From: Clostridium nigeriense
Lineage (GTDB): Bacteria > Bacillota > Clostridia > Clostridiales > Clostridiaceae
Assembly: GCF_900086595.1 (NCBI RefSeq)
Contig: NZ_LT575472.1
Location: 2,615,685-2,679,684 of the forward strand
Reading direction: 5' to 3'
Length of the DNA: 64,000 nt
The position numbers and the translations under genes are program-made. The notes below the pieces were generated by a model, which searched no databases, was not told the DNA's origin, and saw only the letters and a list, made by a program, of their open reading frames with translations. Shown here one piece after another: positions 1-8,034 of the stretch; position 1 is the first letter of the stretch, and the number at the start of each line of letters is the position of its first letter.

Positions 1-357
1 AGCTAAGTAAAAATATGCTCTATCGTACTTTTCATCAATAGCTATAGCTTTCTTATAATACTCTATTGCATCTTCATAAAAACAATCCTCATCATATAAA
101 ACACCTAATCCATAATAAGCTCTAGCATCATTACTTTCAATTTTTATAACTTCTTTATACTTTTCTTCAGCTAAATCCTTGTAGCCAAGCTTATCATATA
201 AGAGAGCAATATCTAATATTAACTCAATATCATTTTTCCCTTCTTCAAGCTTATATGCTTTTTTATAAAATTTTAAAGCTTTTGCATATTCTTTTTCCGA
301 AATAAATTTTCTTGCTATATTTAAATAATTTTCAAAAATATATCTTTTATCTACCAT
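1..357 (-). CDS. TPR-repeat protein, C-terminal part outside the window
   Basis: The 119 visible codons begin with ATG at 357, preceded by a GAGGT ribosome site. They encode tandem 34-residue TPR-like helices with the usual pattern of A, Y, G, L and A residues (for example AKALKFYKKAY, ARAYYGLGVLYDE, AIEYYKKAIAIDEKYDRAYFYLA). TPR proteins are protein-protein interaction scaffolds; no partner can be named. No signal peptide is visible. The reading frame is open to the window edge, so length and any C-terminal domain are unknown. It lies just downstream of the small membrane protein gene ending at 369 and is probably co-transcribed with it. Confidence 0.85.
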   Translation of the reverse strand, partial: MVDKRYIFENYLNIARKFISEKEYAKALKFYKKAYKLEEGKNDIELILDIALLYDKLGYKDLAEEKYKEVIKIESNDARAYYGLGVLYDEDCFYEDAIEYYKKAIAIDEKYDRAYFYLA

Positions 358-368
358 CTTTACCTCAT

Positions 369-707
369 TTATTTTTCTGTATAATTATTTAAGCCTTTGT
401 TTATTACATTAAAGAAAAAAATCTCAATTAAACAAATAAATATAATTACTATAAAAATATTTATTTGAAAATATATTGAAGCAGAAGATAAAAAAATGTA
501 TAAAGCACCTTCAAGCAAAACTATTTCTCCAATCCACCTTGAAAAAGCCTTAATATCACTTATTTTTTCTATACTAAAATTTCTATTTATAAAGGAAAAG
601 CTCTCAACGATTCCTTTAATCATTAATAATTTTCTTTGTGTTGCTACAATTCCTCCAATTAATAGTTCTATAGTTCCCCATATTAATAAAAAGATATATA
701 AACCCAA
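369..707 (-). CDS. Small membrane protein of unknown function
   Basis: I do not recognise a family. About 112 residues with roughly four hydrophobic segments: one at the N-terminus (GLYIFLLIWGTIELLIGG) and three in the second half, ending with a polar tail. An earlier in-frame TTG at 722 lies inside the Shine-Dalgarno GGAGGGG. The TTG at 707, six bases after that site, is therefore the better start. It sits between the clp operon and the TPR gene on the same strand, separated from clpA by a terminator. Its link to the TPR gene is inferred from the 11-bp gap only. Confidence 0.6.
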   Translation of the reverse strand: MGLYIFLLIWGTIELLIGGIVATQRKLLMIKGIVESFSFINRNFSIEKISDIKAFSRWIGEIVLLEGALYIFLSSASIYFQINIFIVIIFICLIEIFFFNVINKGLNNYTEK

Positions 708-755
708 GTAAAACCCCTCCAATTACAATTTACTATATACCATACATTTTAATAT

Positions 756-782
756 ATATGTAGTTTTTTTTAAACTACATAT
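756..782. repeat. Inverted repeat between the small membrane gene and clpA
   Basis: An 11-bp inverted repeat (arms ATATGTAGTTT and AAACTACATAT) with a short A/T spacer lies in the promoter region of the gene starting at 707. It lacks a following T tract, so it may be an operator or a transcript hairpin rather than a terminator. Function is unknown. Confidence 0.35.
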
Positions 783-800
783 TGAAAACTTAATAAACAA

Positions 801-838
801 AATAGTATAAAGCTACCTTTAGGCAGCTTTATACTATT
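801..838 (-). terminator. Terminator of clpSA
   Basis: A 14-bp stem (AATAGTATAAAGCT / AGCTTTATACTATT) with a 10-base loop. The clpA stop codon (834-836) lies inside the stem. A T-rich run follows on the minus strand. Confidence 0.7.
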
Positions 839-3071
839 TTTTATTTCTTATTTTAAACTTATTATTTTCAACAACTATAGAACAATTCCCACCATTTGAT
901 AACTCTCCAAACAATAGTTCATCTACTAATAAAGGTTTTATTTCTGAGTTTATTACACGTAAAATTTCTCTTGCACCAAACTCTTTAGACAATCCTTGTT
1001 CACTTATAGTTTTTACACACTTATTACTAAATGTTAAGTTAATATTTCTATTCTTCAATTTATTCTTAAACTTATTTAATTCTTTTTTAGTAATTTGCAA
1101 TGCTACTTCTTCATTTATTTGATTAAATACTACTATCTTATCTAACCTATTTCTAAATTCAGGAGTAAAGGCTCTCTTTACTTCCTCATCTACAGCTTCG
1201 ATATTTACAGTTCCTCTTCCAAATCCAACTAGATTTTTTCCTATATCCCTAGCTCCAGCATTAGATGTCATAATTAAGATTACATTTCTAAAATCAGCTT
1301 TTCTTCCTTTATTGTCAGTTAAAGTTGCATAATCCATTACTTGTAATAGCACACTTAAAATATCTGGATGGGCCTTTTCAATTTCATCTAAAAGCAAAAC
1401 ACAATTATTTTTTTTCCTAATGGTATCTGTTAGAAGACCACCTTCTTCATATCCCACATATCCCGGTGGTGACCCTATAAGTTTTGCTGCAGAATGTTTT
1501 TCTCCATATTCACTCATATCAAATCTTACTAATTCCACCCCTAGAGTTTTAGAAAGAACCTTAGCTATTTCAGTTTTACCAACTCCAGTAGGTCCAACAA
1601 AAAGCATAGAAGCTATAGGCTTATTTTCATCATTTAAGCCAGCTCTTGACATCTTAATGCATCTAGCAACCTCTTCAACTGCTTGATTTTGTCCAAAAAC
1701 ACTGTTTTTAAGTTCTTTTTCTAGTATTTTTAGAGATTTTATCTCCGTATTTTCAATGGTCTGCTTAGGTATATTACACATTTTAGAAATTATTTCTTCA
1801 ATAATAACTCCATCCACTACTGGCTCTTTATATTTATTTCTATTAATATCAACATATGCTCCTGCTTCATCTATAATATCAATAGCTTTATCTGGTAAAA
1901 ATCTATCATTTATATATTTTGCACTTAATTTTACAGCAGACTTTAAAGCTTCATCTGTATAAATAACATTATGATACTCTTCAAACTTTTCCTTAATTCC
2001 GTTTAAAATATTTACTGTTTCATCTATAGAAGTTTCCTTTACATCTATAACTTGAAATCTCCTTACTAAAGCTTTATCCTTTTCAAAGTGCTTCTTATAA
2101 TCATCATAGGTAGTTGCTCCTATAAATCTAATTTTACCTTCTAATAAATATTTTTTTATTAAATTTCCTCCATCTAAAGAACTTCCATTTAAAGCTCCCG
2201 CACCAACAATATTATGGATTTCATCGATATAAACTATAGGATTGTTATGAGTTTTTATCTCATCTAAAATTTGCTTTATTCTTTCTTCAAAATCTCCCCT
2301 ATATTTAGTTCCTGCAAGTATTGTTCCTATATCTAAGGAGAAAATCTCTGCATTTTTCAGCTTATCTGGAACATTACCCTCTTTAATTAATTTTGCAAGC
2401 CCCATAGTTATTGCAGTTTTCCCAACTCCAGGCTCACCTATATGAATGGGATTATTTTTCGTCCTTCTACAAAGTATCTGTATAGTTCTATCTATTATAT
2501 CCTGTCTTCCTATTAAGGAATAATTTTCATCTTCATCAATTAAATCTATTAAATTACTACAGAAATTATTAACAAGACCCTTCTCTTCTTTTTCTTCTGT
2601 CTTATTAATTCTAATTATTTTAATTGCATCCTTTGCTAAATCCTCCTCTTCTCTTTTATTATGAGAGAGTTCAAATAATAGTTCTTGTTTACTTATTCCT
2701 TGTTTTTCTAAATAATAAATAGCATGGCTATCTTTTAAAGTATAAATAGCTGATATAACATGCTCTAAAGCAACAAATTTTCTTTCACTAAACACAGCTT
2801 GCTGTGTTGCAATTATCAATATATTTTTAATTCCTAAACTTTCTTCTGGTTCCCCATCTTCAATTTTATCTATATATTCATCAATATAGTTGTTTAAATC
2901 ACTTTTTAACTCATCAACATTTCCATTTAATTTAATTATTGTATCTTTAAAACTGTCTTCTTCTAAAGCGCTTAACAACAAATGTTCTGGTGTAACATAC
3001 TCACTTTTATCTTCCTTCGCTTTACTATATGCTCTTAAAAGAACATCTCTTACTATTTTACTTATATCCAT
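834..3071 (-). CDS. clpA: ATP-dependent Clp protease ATP-binding subunit ClpA
   Basis: A 745-residue AAA+ unfoldase that unfolds substrates and feeds them to the ClpP peptidase in the cytoplasm. Order of domains: Clp N-domain repeats (about 1-145), first AAA+ module with Walker A GEPGVGKT at 212-219 and Walker B IVYIDE near 279-284, second AAA+ module with Walker A GPTGVGKT at 493-500 and Walker B LLLDEIEKAH near 559-568, and a C-terminal D2 small domain. There is no long ClpB-type middle coiled coil, and the VGFG loop after the second Walker B matches the ClpP-contacting tripeptide region. The gene begins one base after the clpS stop, which supports the ClpA assignment over ClpC/ClpB. Length is typical for ClpA. 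Confidence 0.95.
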   Translation of the reverse strand: MDISKIVRDVLLRAYSKAKEDKSEYVTPEHLLLSALEEDSFKDTIIKLNGNVDELKSDLNNYIDEYIDKIEDGEPEESLGIKNILIIATQQAVFSERKFVALEHVISAIYTLKDSHAIYYLEKQGISKQELLFELSHNKREEEDLAKDAIKIIRINKTEEKEEKGLVNNFCSNLIDLIDEDENYSLIGRQDIIDRTIQILCRRTKNNPIHIGEPGVGKTAITMGLAKLIKEGNVPDKLKNAEIFSLDIGTILAGTKYRGDFEERIKQILDEIKTHNNPIVYIDEIHNIVGAGALNGSSLDGGNLIKKYLLEGKIRFIGATTYDDYKKHFEKDKALVRRFQVIDVKETSIDETVNILNGIKEKFEEYHNVIYTDEALKSAVKLSAKYINDRFLPDKAIDIIDEAGAYVDINRNKYKEPVVDGVIIEEIISKMCNIPKQTIENTEIKSLKILEKELKNSVFGQNQAVEEVARCIKMSRAGLNDENKPIASMLFVGPTGVGKTEIAKVLSKTLGVELVRFDMSEYGEKHSAAKLIGSPPGYVGYEEGGLLTDTIRKKNNCVLLLDEIEKAHPDILSVLLQVMDYATLTDNKGRKADFRNVILIMTSNAGARDIGKNLVGFGRGTVNIEAVDEEVKRAFTPEFRNRLDKIVVFNQINEEVALQITKKELNKFKNKLKNRNINLTFSNKCVKTISEQGLSKEFGAREILRVINSEIKPLLVDELLFGELSNGGNCSIVVENNKFKIRNKK

Positions 3072-3072
3072 T

Positions 3073-3372
3073 TTAATCCTCCTCTACTGTAAGTTTAAAT
3101 GGAAATCCCTCATTTTTCGCCATTAACATAGCCTTATTGGCTTTAGAAATAGCAATATCATAAGGATATACCCCTGCTATACCCTTACCATTTTTATGGA
3201 CATCCATCATAATTTTATTAGCCTCTTCAAGATCCTTATTAAAGATAATATTTAAAATAGCAACTACAAATTCCATAGTTGTAAAATCATCATTATGCAT
3301 AATAACTTTATAATTCTTTGGTTTCTTAGCTTTTATATTAGCTCTTTCAATAACTGTTGAATTAGTTTTCAA
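3073..3372 (-). CDS. clpS: ClpS adaptor protein
   Basis: A cytoplasmic adaptor that binds the ClpA N-domain and delivers N-degron substrates. The conserved core PKNYKVIMHNDDFTTMEFVV and the helix with MMDVHKNGKGIAG are present. The start is chosen at TTG 3372 (99 residues, beginning MKTNSTVIERA), because a GGAGG site lies eight bases upstream. The longer frame to 3402 would place that site inside the coding sequence. The gene is followed directly by clpA, the standard clpS-clpA operon. Confidence 0.92.
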   Translation of the reverse strand: MKTNSTVIERANIKAKKPKNYKVIMHNDDFTTMEFVVAILNIIFNKDLEEANKIMMDVHKNGKGIAGVYPYDIAISKANKAMLMAKNEGFPFKLTVEED

Positions 3373-3439
3373 ATTTACTCCTCCATATAATAGTTGTTGC
3401 ACAAAATAGGCAGATTGAAAGTTTTACATTTTAATATTT

Positions 3440-3468
3440 ATTATATATTATATTGTGCATAGTTGCAA
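3440..3468 (-). promoter_or_regulatory. clpS: Candidate sigma-A promoter of clpSA
   Basis: On the minus strand TTGCAA (3463-3468) and TATAAT (3440-3445) are separated by 17 bases, upstream of the clpS start. No CtsR- or HrcA-type operator was recognised nearby. Confidence 0.5.
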
Positions 3469-3495
3469 AATACTATATAGTATAAAAATAAAAAA

Positions 3496-3517
3496 GGTAA
3501 ATGAATACTCATTTACC
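3496..3517 (-). terminator. Terminator of the lipoprotein gene
   Basis: A 9-bp stem GGTAAATGA / TCATTTACC with a 4-base loop, followed on the minus strand by TTTTTT. It lies just downstream of the stop at 3527. Confidence 0.8.
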
Positions 3518-3526
3518 TATAATATC

Positions 3527-4111
3527 TTATTTAACTTCCATAGTTCCTGTTACTTTCGAATTATCATCCATATGGAAAGTATTTTTTTCTTCTTCATTGC
3601 TAAAATAGACATTTCCCTCTATAGTAGTTCCTTCTATTTTAACTCCTTTTGCCTCTATATAAACATCCCCTTTAATAGTGCCACCTTCAATTTTAGCATT
3701 TTCATCTTTAATTATTAATTTAGGTACTGTTAAAGTATAGTTAGCCACTTTTTCTTTATTTTCATTTTGTTTATATAAAGCTACTACTCTTGAAGTTTCA
3801 ACCATTTTACTTGGGTCATCTTTATCAGCTTTTTTAAATCCTGATTCTAAAGTAATATCCTTGGTAGTAGTAATGTCATTTTCTAATATTACAATCCAGC
3901 TTTCATTAACTGCCTTTATTAATTTTGCTTCATCTGTTGCTCTAGATGGTGAAGTTACCATATCAACTGTTCCACCATTATTATCTGTATTAGGCTTGCT
4001 TTCTTCTGTAACATTAGAATTGTTTTCGTTAGCCTTATTATCTGTTTTCCCACATCCAACGGATAATAAAGTCAAAAGCGTCATAGGAATTATCAATGAT
4101 TTAAATTTCAT
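3527..4111 (-). CDS. Putative lipoprotein with a short beta-repeat tail
   Basis: A 194-residue exported protein. A type II signal peptide ends in the lipobox LSVGC (Cys20), so the mature protein should be membrane-anchored outside the cell. A low-complexity, Asn/Thr-rich linker (about 21-50) follows. The C-terminal half (about 85-194) has repeats such as IIKDENAKIEGGTIKGDVYIEAKGV and IEGTTIEGNVYF, which look like short parallel beta-helix (bactofilin/pectate-lyase-like) turns. I cannot assign a function or a named family. Monocistronic, with its own terminator and a GGAGG site before the start. Confidence 0.7.
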   Translation of the reverse strand: MKFKSLIIPMTLLTLLSVGCGKTDNKANENNSNVTEESKPNTDNNGGTVDMVTSPSRATDEAKLIKAVNESWIVILENDITTTKDITLESGFKKADKDDPSKMVETSRVVALYKQNENKEKVANYTLTVPKLIIKDENAKIEGGTIKGDVYIEAKGVKIEGTTIEGNVYFSNEEEKNTFHMDDNSKVTGTMEVK

Positions 4112-4181
4112 AATAGGAACCTCCTTAAAATTAATTCTTAATCATTAATAACTTTCCCATCTTTAAATAAAATATTTATTT

Positions 4182-4340
4182 TTATTTCAAACCTGTTAAT
4201 AAATAAAAGAATAAAAGTATACTTACAATTGCGCAAATATTAGTAATAGCTTGTGATTTTCTTTTTTGTACACTTTCATCATTCTTATCCTCAGTAGTAT
4301 AAGAAAACAAATGTGTAAATTTATATAAAAGTTTCCTCAT
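4182..4340 (-). CDS. 52-residue single-pass membrane peptide
   Basis: A short frame of 53 codons starting at ATG 4340, with a strong ribosome site (GGAGGTGG at 4345-4352) four bases upstream. The N-terminal half is polar and charged (MRKLLYKFTHLFSYTTEDKN, DESVQKRKSQ). The C-terminal half is a single hydrophobic helix (ICAIVSILLFFYLLTGLK). It lies between two genes on the same strand and has a terminator immediately upstream, which points to its own promoter. I recognise no family. Coding potential rests on the ribosome site and the amphipathic layout, without homology. Confidence 0.55.
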   Translation of the reverse strand: MRKLLYKFTHLFSYTTEDKNDESVQKRKSQAITNICAIVSILLFFYLLTGLK

Positions 4341-4364
4341 TATGCCACCTCCTAAATATTGTGC

Positions 4365-4394
4365 AAAAAGGATAGTATAAAAACTATCCCTTTT
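4365..4394 (-). terminator. Terminator of the PTS EIIC gene
   Basis: GGATAGT (4370-4376) and ACTATCC (4383-4389) form a hairpin, followed on the minus strand by TTTTT. It lies 35 bases past the EIIC stop. Confidence 0.75.
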
Positions 4395-4429
4395 ACATTT
4401 ATTTTAATATTATTATTTATAGGGCTTTT

Positions 4430-5779
4430 TTAGTGAGATGCTGAAGCTGCAGCTATCTCTGCTTGTTCAAGCTCTAAGTTCTTCTTATCTGCATAAGCTA
4501 CGAATGGGAAGTAAATTAAAGCTGAAACTAGAATATTTATTAAAGCTACTGCTGCTCCTTGCCATTGTCCTGATGCTAACCATGCTGAAATTACCGGAGG
4601 ACAAGTCCATGGAACCACTGCTATTGCAGGTCTAACAAATCCAATTGCACTAAATGCATAAGCGATACAAGCTGAAACCATAGGTGCTGCAATAAATGGA
4701 ATTATATATATTGGATTTAATACTATTGGTAATCCAAATATAATAGGTTCGTTAATGTTAAAGAATGCTGGTCCACCTGCAACGTTTCTAATTTGTTTGT
4801 TAATTTGGCTCTTAGATTTAAAGAACATTACTATTACTAATGCTGCTGTTAAACCTGATCCTCCAAGGTTAACATATGAATCTAAGAATTGGCTATTTAT
4901 AATATATATTCCTTCTGTATTACCTGCTGCTATAGCTGCCATATTTTCAGCTGTTAAAGCTAAGAATATACCATTTATAACTGGAGCTAGTATATTTGAT
5001 CCATGTAATCCAAAGAACCATAAAACTTGTTGTATAAATATTAATACTAGTAATACTGGTAATGAATTTGAGAATACCATTAAAGGTTTAGAAATTCCAT
5101 TATAAACATGTAGATAAACATCTGCAAGTCCAGCTGCTTCAAATATAGCAAATACTATACCTACTAAAGTTAAAGTAACCATTGTTGGTAATAAAGCTGA
5201 GAATGATCTTGCAACTGCTGGTGGTACTCCTTCTGGTAATTTAATGTTTAATTTACCACTCTTTATTAATTTAGCAAAGATTGTACCAGTAATTAAAGTA
5301 GTAATAAGCACTGTTACTAATCCTGAAGGTCCAAGCCATTTTGTAAATATACCTGGCTCCCAACCAACTGTTCCTAGGTCAAATCCTCCCCAAGTAACTG
5401 GTGCTTTGTAAGCAAACATATTAGTTAAGACTAAACTTGATGCCATAGTTACTAATCCTGTTGCAAATCCATCAACATCATAAGATTTACCTAATGCATA
5501 TCCTATTGATAATGCAGCAAATAATCCCATTAAGAACATTGATCCACCATATACATTAAGACCAATAACATCTAACCAGTGTAAAGGTTGTCCTGCTGGG
5601 AACATATCTTTAACTTTTTGAATTGGGAAGTTATGAATTAAAAGTCCAAAAGAACCTATAATCATAAGTGGCATTATAGTTGCAAAACCATCACGAATAG
5701 CCACTAAGTGTCTTTGAGCACCTATTTTAGATGCTATTGGAACAATGTAACGTTCCATCCAGTCCATAAATTTTTGCAT
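4430..5779 (-). CDS. PTS sugar transporter EIIC, lactose/cellobiose (CelB) family
   Basis: The membrane-spanning permease of a phosphotransferase system: it moves a beta-linked sugar across the membrane while EIIB phosphorylates it. The 449 residues contain about ten hydrophobic helices. Family marks include the N-terminal MDWMERYIVPIASKIGAQRH, the HGSN segment, and GGPAFFNINEPIIFGLPIVLNP with the conserved NEP motif. Length matches CelB-type EIIC. EIIB and EIIA are in a separate unit (7249-7903) upstream on the same strand; mupG lies between them. EIIC has its own -24/-12 promoter at 5945-5962. The transported sugar is not determinable from sequence; the neighbouring mupG suggests a MurNAc-containing or other beta-linked disaccharide. 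Confidence 0.9.
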   Translation of the reverse strand: MQKFMDWMERYIVPIASKIGAQRHLVAIRDGFATIMPLMIIGSFGLLIHNFPIQKVKDMFPAGQPLHWLDVIGLNVYGGSMFLMGLFAALSIGYALGKSYDVDGFATGLVTMASSLVLTNMFAYKAPVTWGGFDLGTVGWEPGIFTKWLGPSGLVTVLITTLITGTIFAKLIKSGKLNIKLPEGVPPAVARSFSALLPTMVTLTLVGIVFAIFEAAGLADVYLHVYNGISKPLMVFSNSLPVLLVLIFIQQVLWFFGLHGSNILAPVINGIFLALTAENMAAIAAGNTEGIYIINSQFLDSYVNLGGSGLTAALVIVMFFKSKSQINKQIRNVAGGPAFFNINEPIIFGLPIVLNPIYIIPFIAAPMVSACIAYAFSAIGFVRPAIAVVPWTCPPVISAWLASGQWQGAAVALINILVSALIYFPFVAYADKKNLELEQAEIAAASASH

Positions 5780-5944
5780 TTGAATTCCCCCTTAAATTTT
5801 TTATATTTACTGATTTCCCCTAAAATATTTGTACTAATAATTTCATTACAAAGAGTAAATCAGTTAATAATTTTATAATTTCCAAAAATTAAAATCCTTT
5901 ACAATAGACATTGTAAATTTTTTTAATTTTCTTACTTATATATT

Positions 5945-5962
5945 AAGCAAATTGCATGCCAA
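5945..5962 (-). promoter_or_regulatory. Sigma-54 (-24/-12) promoter of the EIIC gene
   Basis: The minus strand reads TTGGCATGCAATTTGCTT, with GG and GC elements at the canonical -24/-12 spacing (TGGCAT-N5-TTGC). It lies about 165 bases upstream of the EIIC start, leaving a long leader (5780-5944) in which I see no gene or hairpin of note. The match to the RpoN consensus and the nearby RpoN-dependent activator gene make this a strong call. Confidence 0.88.
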
Positions 5963-6025
5963 CTTTTTAAGTTTTTTATTTCTCGTATAACCATTGATAT
6001 ATCTAGCTTTAAGCAGTTTTTAGTT

Positions 6026-6055
6026 TTACACACTCTCTTTTTAAAGTCTGTGTAA
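6026..6055. promoter_or_regulatory. Candidate activator-binding palindrome 1 upstream of EIIC
   Basis: TTACACA (6026-6032) and TGTGTAA (6049-6055) form an interrupted inverted repeat about 80 bases upstream of the -24 element. This is the usual place for an enhancer of a sigma-54 activator. The half-site recurs at 6061-6093 and 8035-8060. Confidence 0.6.
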
Positions 6056-6060
6056 TCAAA

Positions 6061-6093
6061 TTACACAATGTTTATTGAAATTTAATTGTGTAA
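6061..6093. promoter_or_regulatory. Candidate activator-binding palindrome 2 upstream of EIIC
   Basis: TTACACAAT (6061-6069) and ATTGTGTAA (6085-6093) form a 9-bp-arm inverted repeat with a 15-base spacer, about 117 bases upstream of the -24 element. It shares the TTACACA half-site with the other two palindromes of this locus. Confidence 0.6.
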
Positions 6094-6114
6094 CATTTTA
6101 TTAATAAATAATAT

Positions 6115-6146
6115 AAAAAAATCCTGGTAAAAACCAGAATTTTTTT
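6115..6146 (-). terminator. Terminator after mupG
   Basis: CTGGT (6124-6128) and ACCAG (6133-6137), extended by A/T pairs with one mismatch, form a hairpin with T runs on both strands. It separates the EIIB-EIIA-mupG unit from the EIIC promoter region. Confidence 0.7.
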
Positions 6147-6164
6147 ACCACTAAATATTAGGAT

Positions 6165-7256
6165 TTACTCCTTAAGTTTAAATGAAAATTTACTCCACGG
6201 CTTAATGTAGTCTAGTAAAAATATTTCTTCATCAACTATCTTACCAACTACATTAGTTTTTCCAGTGTTTTTCATATCCTTTAAGGCTAATTGTAATTCA
6301 CCTGCATATCTAGTGTATAAATCCGTATCAATTAATATATTCCCTCTTTTTATATATACCACATTATATGGCGGGAAGCTTTCCCCTTTATATTTAACTC
6401 TACTTTGAGTACTTCTTGCCATATATTCTGAAGAATCTCCTCTATTAAAATGGAATTCTTCTAAAACAATCTTCTTATCTAAATCCCTAATACCATCAAT
6501 TAACTCAACGCTAAATTCTAACATATCCCTATTTACATTGCTTAATGCTTTAAGCTCTTCTTCTGATGCAAATGCGTTTGCAATTATTACATCATCAATT
6601 ACCCCCGTAGCAAATAAATGCTTTGCTTGAACTTCTATAGGTAATTCCCTATGCATTTCTAATGTACATAAACCTTCTGAAACTGGCCAAGGACCATATT
6701 CTGCTGAAGGAGAATTAACAAAAGCTGCTGTTCTTATACCTAAGTCTTTAAATTGCTTACTTGAAGATATAAAATTGTCATAAGATAATCCTGTATAAAT
6801 ATGTGGATAAAAATTATGACACCCATATAAATTATTCAAATTAGCTTTGTAGGATAATATATTATCTACATACCTTGTCCCATTACTAATATTTAACTCA
6901 ATTTTTAAACCATACTCATTATAAGTCATTACTGACTCTTCATATCCACTAAACCCCATGTCTAGCCTTATACCTGAAAGCCCCATATCCTTAAACACTT
7001 TTAAATCAAATATTGATGCTTTTAATTTATTAAATACTGAAGGATCAATATCTGCAATAACTTCCATACTATTTTCATTAGCTACCTTTAAAATAGCTTT
7101 AAATTCTTCTAATACTAACTCAATGTCCTTATCACTTGCAGATATTAAGCATGTAAATATCCTTTCAAATCCATACTTAGCAGCTAGTCTAATGTAATCT
7201 TGAATTTCTTCAACTGACGAATTGTTGGGATATATTGATATACCTAATCTATGCAT
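6165..7256 (-). CDS. DUF871/MupG-family phospho-glycosidase
   Basis: A 363-residue cytoplasmic protein of the DUF871 family: an N-terminal TIM barrel (about 1-235) and a C-terminal cyclophilin-like domain (about 245-360). Family marks include the start MHRLGISIYPNNSS, NFYPHIYTGLS near 147-157 and GPWPVSEGLCTLEMHR near 187-202. The characterised member, Staphylococcus aureus MupG, hydrolyses MurNAc-6-phosphate-GlcNAc taken up by a PTS. Here the gene overlaps the EIIA gene by 8 bp and is in one operon with EIIB. By inference it cleaves the 6-phospho-disaccharide delivered by this PTS, but other family members may act on other sugars, so I give no symbol. Confidence 0.85.
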   Translation of the reverse strand: MHRLGISIYPNNSSVEEIQDYIRLAAKYGFERIFTCLISASDKDIELVLEEFKAILKVANENSMEVIADIDPSVFNKLKASIFDLKVFKDMGLSGIRLDMGFSGYEESVMTYNEYGLKIELNISNGTRYVDNILSYKANLNNLYGCHNFYPHIYTGLSYDNFISSSKQFKDLGIRTAAFVNSPSAEYGPWPVSEGLCTLEMHRELPIEVQAKHLFATGVIDDVIIANAFASEEELKALSNVNRDMLEFSVELIDGIRDLDKKIVLEEFHFNRGDSSEYMARSTQSRVKYKGESFPPYNVVYIKRGNILIDTDLYTRYAGELQLALKDMKNTGKTNVVGKIVDEEIFLLDYIKPWSKFSFKLKE

Positions 7257-7569
7257 TTTTACATTCCACCTTACTTAATCTCTCATGAAGATCTATTATT
7301 TCTTCAGCTAAATCTTTCACAACTATAGAAGTCATTAAATGATCTTGTGCATGAACTAATAGTAAAGATACTTCGCATTTATCACCAGCTGCTTCATTTT
7401 GAATTAAGCTAGTTTGTGTTGCGTGGGCATTACCTAAAGTTTCTTTGGACTTTTCAATTAAATTTCTTGCTTCATCAATTTGTCCTACCTTAGCTAACTG
7501 CATAGCCTCCATAGCGTAACTTCTTGCTTCTCCACTAAAGATTATTAAATCCATTATAATTTTTTCCAT
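7249..7569 (-). CDS. PTS EIIA component, lactose/cellobiose family
   Basis: A 106-residue all-helical cytoplasmic phosphocarrier that takes phosphate from HPr and passes it to EIIB. The signature LLVHAQDHLMTS (residues 70-81) holds the predicted phosphorylated His73 and the metal-ligand Asp76. Length is typical for Lac-type EIIA. It lies 25 bp after EIIB and overlaps mupG by 8 bp, indicating translational coupling. Confidence 0.93.
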   Translation of the reverse strand: MEKIIMDLIIFSGEARSYAMEAMQLAKVGQIDEARNLIEKSKETLGNAHATQTSLIQNEAAGDKCEVSLLLVHAQDHLMTSIVVKDLAEEIIDLHERLSKVECKNA

Positions 7570-7594
7570 TGGTTACACCCCTTTTAAGTTTCTG

Positions 7595-7903
7595 CTATTT
7601 ATTCATCATTCCTAATGCTTGCTTTAAAACTTTTTCACCATTCATTGTTCCATAGTCTACTGTATTTATTACTTCTACAGGAATACCCTTTGGCTCAAAC
7701 TTAGTTTTCATCTTATTTAATAAAAATCTAACTTGTGGTCCTAATAATAATACATCTATTTCATTTTCATGTTTCTTTAATTCAGCTTCACCTACAGCAT
7801 TAATTGAACATTCAACACCTTGTGCTTTAGCAGCTGCTTGCATCTTTGTAACTAATAGAGATGTAGACATTCCAGCTGAGCAAACTAATAAAATTCTTTT
7901 CAT
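7595..7903 (-). CDS. PTS EIIB component, lactose/cellobiose family
   Basis: A 102-residue cytoplasmic domain protein that is phosphorylated on a cysteine and transfers the phosphate to incoming sugar. The N-terminal loop ILLVCSAGMSTSLLV carries the active Cys8, followed by LLLGPQVRFLL, both hallmarks of the cellobiose EIIB fold. It is the first gene of the EIIB-EIIA-mupG operon, preceded by a GAGGA ribosome site and the sigma-54 promoter at 7946-7963. Confidence 0.93.
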   Translation of the reverse strand: MKRILLVCSAGMSTSLLVTKMQAAAKAQGVECSINAVGEAELKKHENEIDVLLLGPQVRFLLNKMKTKFEPKGIPVEVINTVDYGTMNGEKVLKQALGMMNK

Positions 7904-7945
7904 TTTTCATCCTCCTCACTTTGTAATTAATTACACTATATTATT

Positions 7946-7963
7946 AAGCAATTTTAATGCCAA
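7946..7963 (-). promoter_or_regulatory. Sigma-54 (-24/-12) promoter of EIIB-EIIA-mupG
   Basis: The minus strand reads TTGGCATTAAAATTGCTT: GG and GC elements at exact RpoN spacing (TGGCAT-N5-TTGC). It lies 43 bases upstream of the EIIB start. It is nearly the same as the EIIC promoter (5945-5962), so both units should respond to the same activator. Confidence 0.9.
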
Positions 7964-8034
7964 ATTAAAATAAATAAAAAATTCTATATAAAGCCTTGTA
8001 CTATCAATATTAGAATAGATTTTCAAAAGTTATT

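Noticed and set aside
1420..1686. Plus-strand frame opposite clpA, and many other frames opposite strong genes (for example 4755-5105, 15411-15899, 35110-35337)
   Set aside because: They lie antisense to well-recognised genes, have no ribosome site, and show protein sequence without family features.
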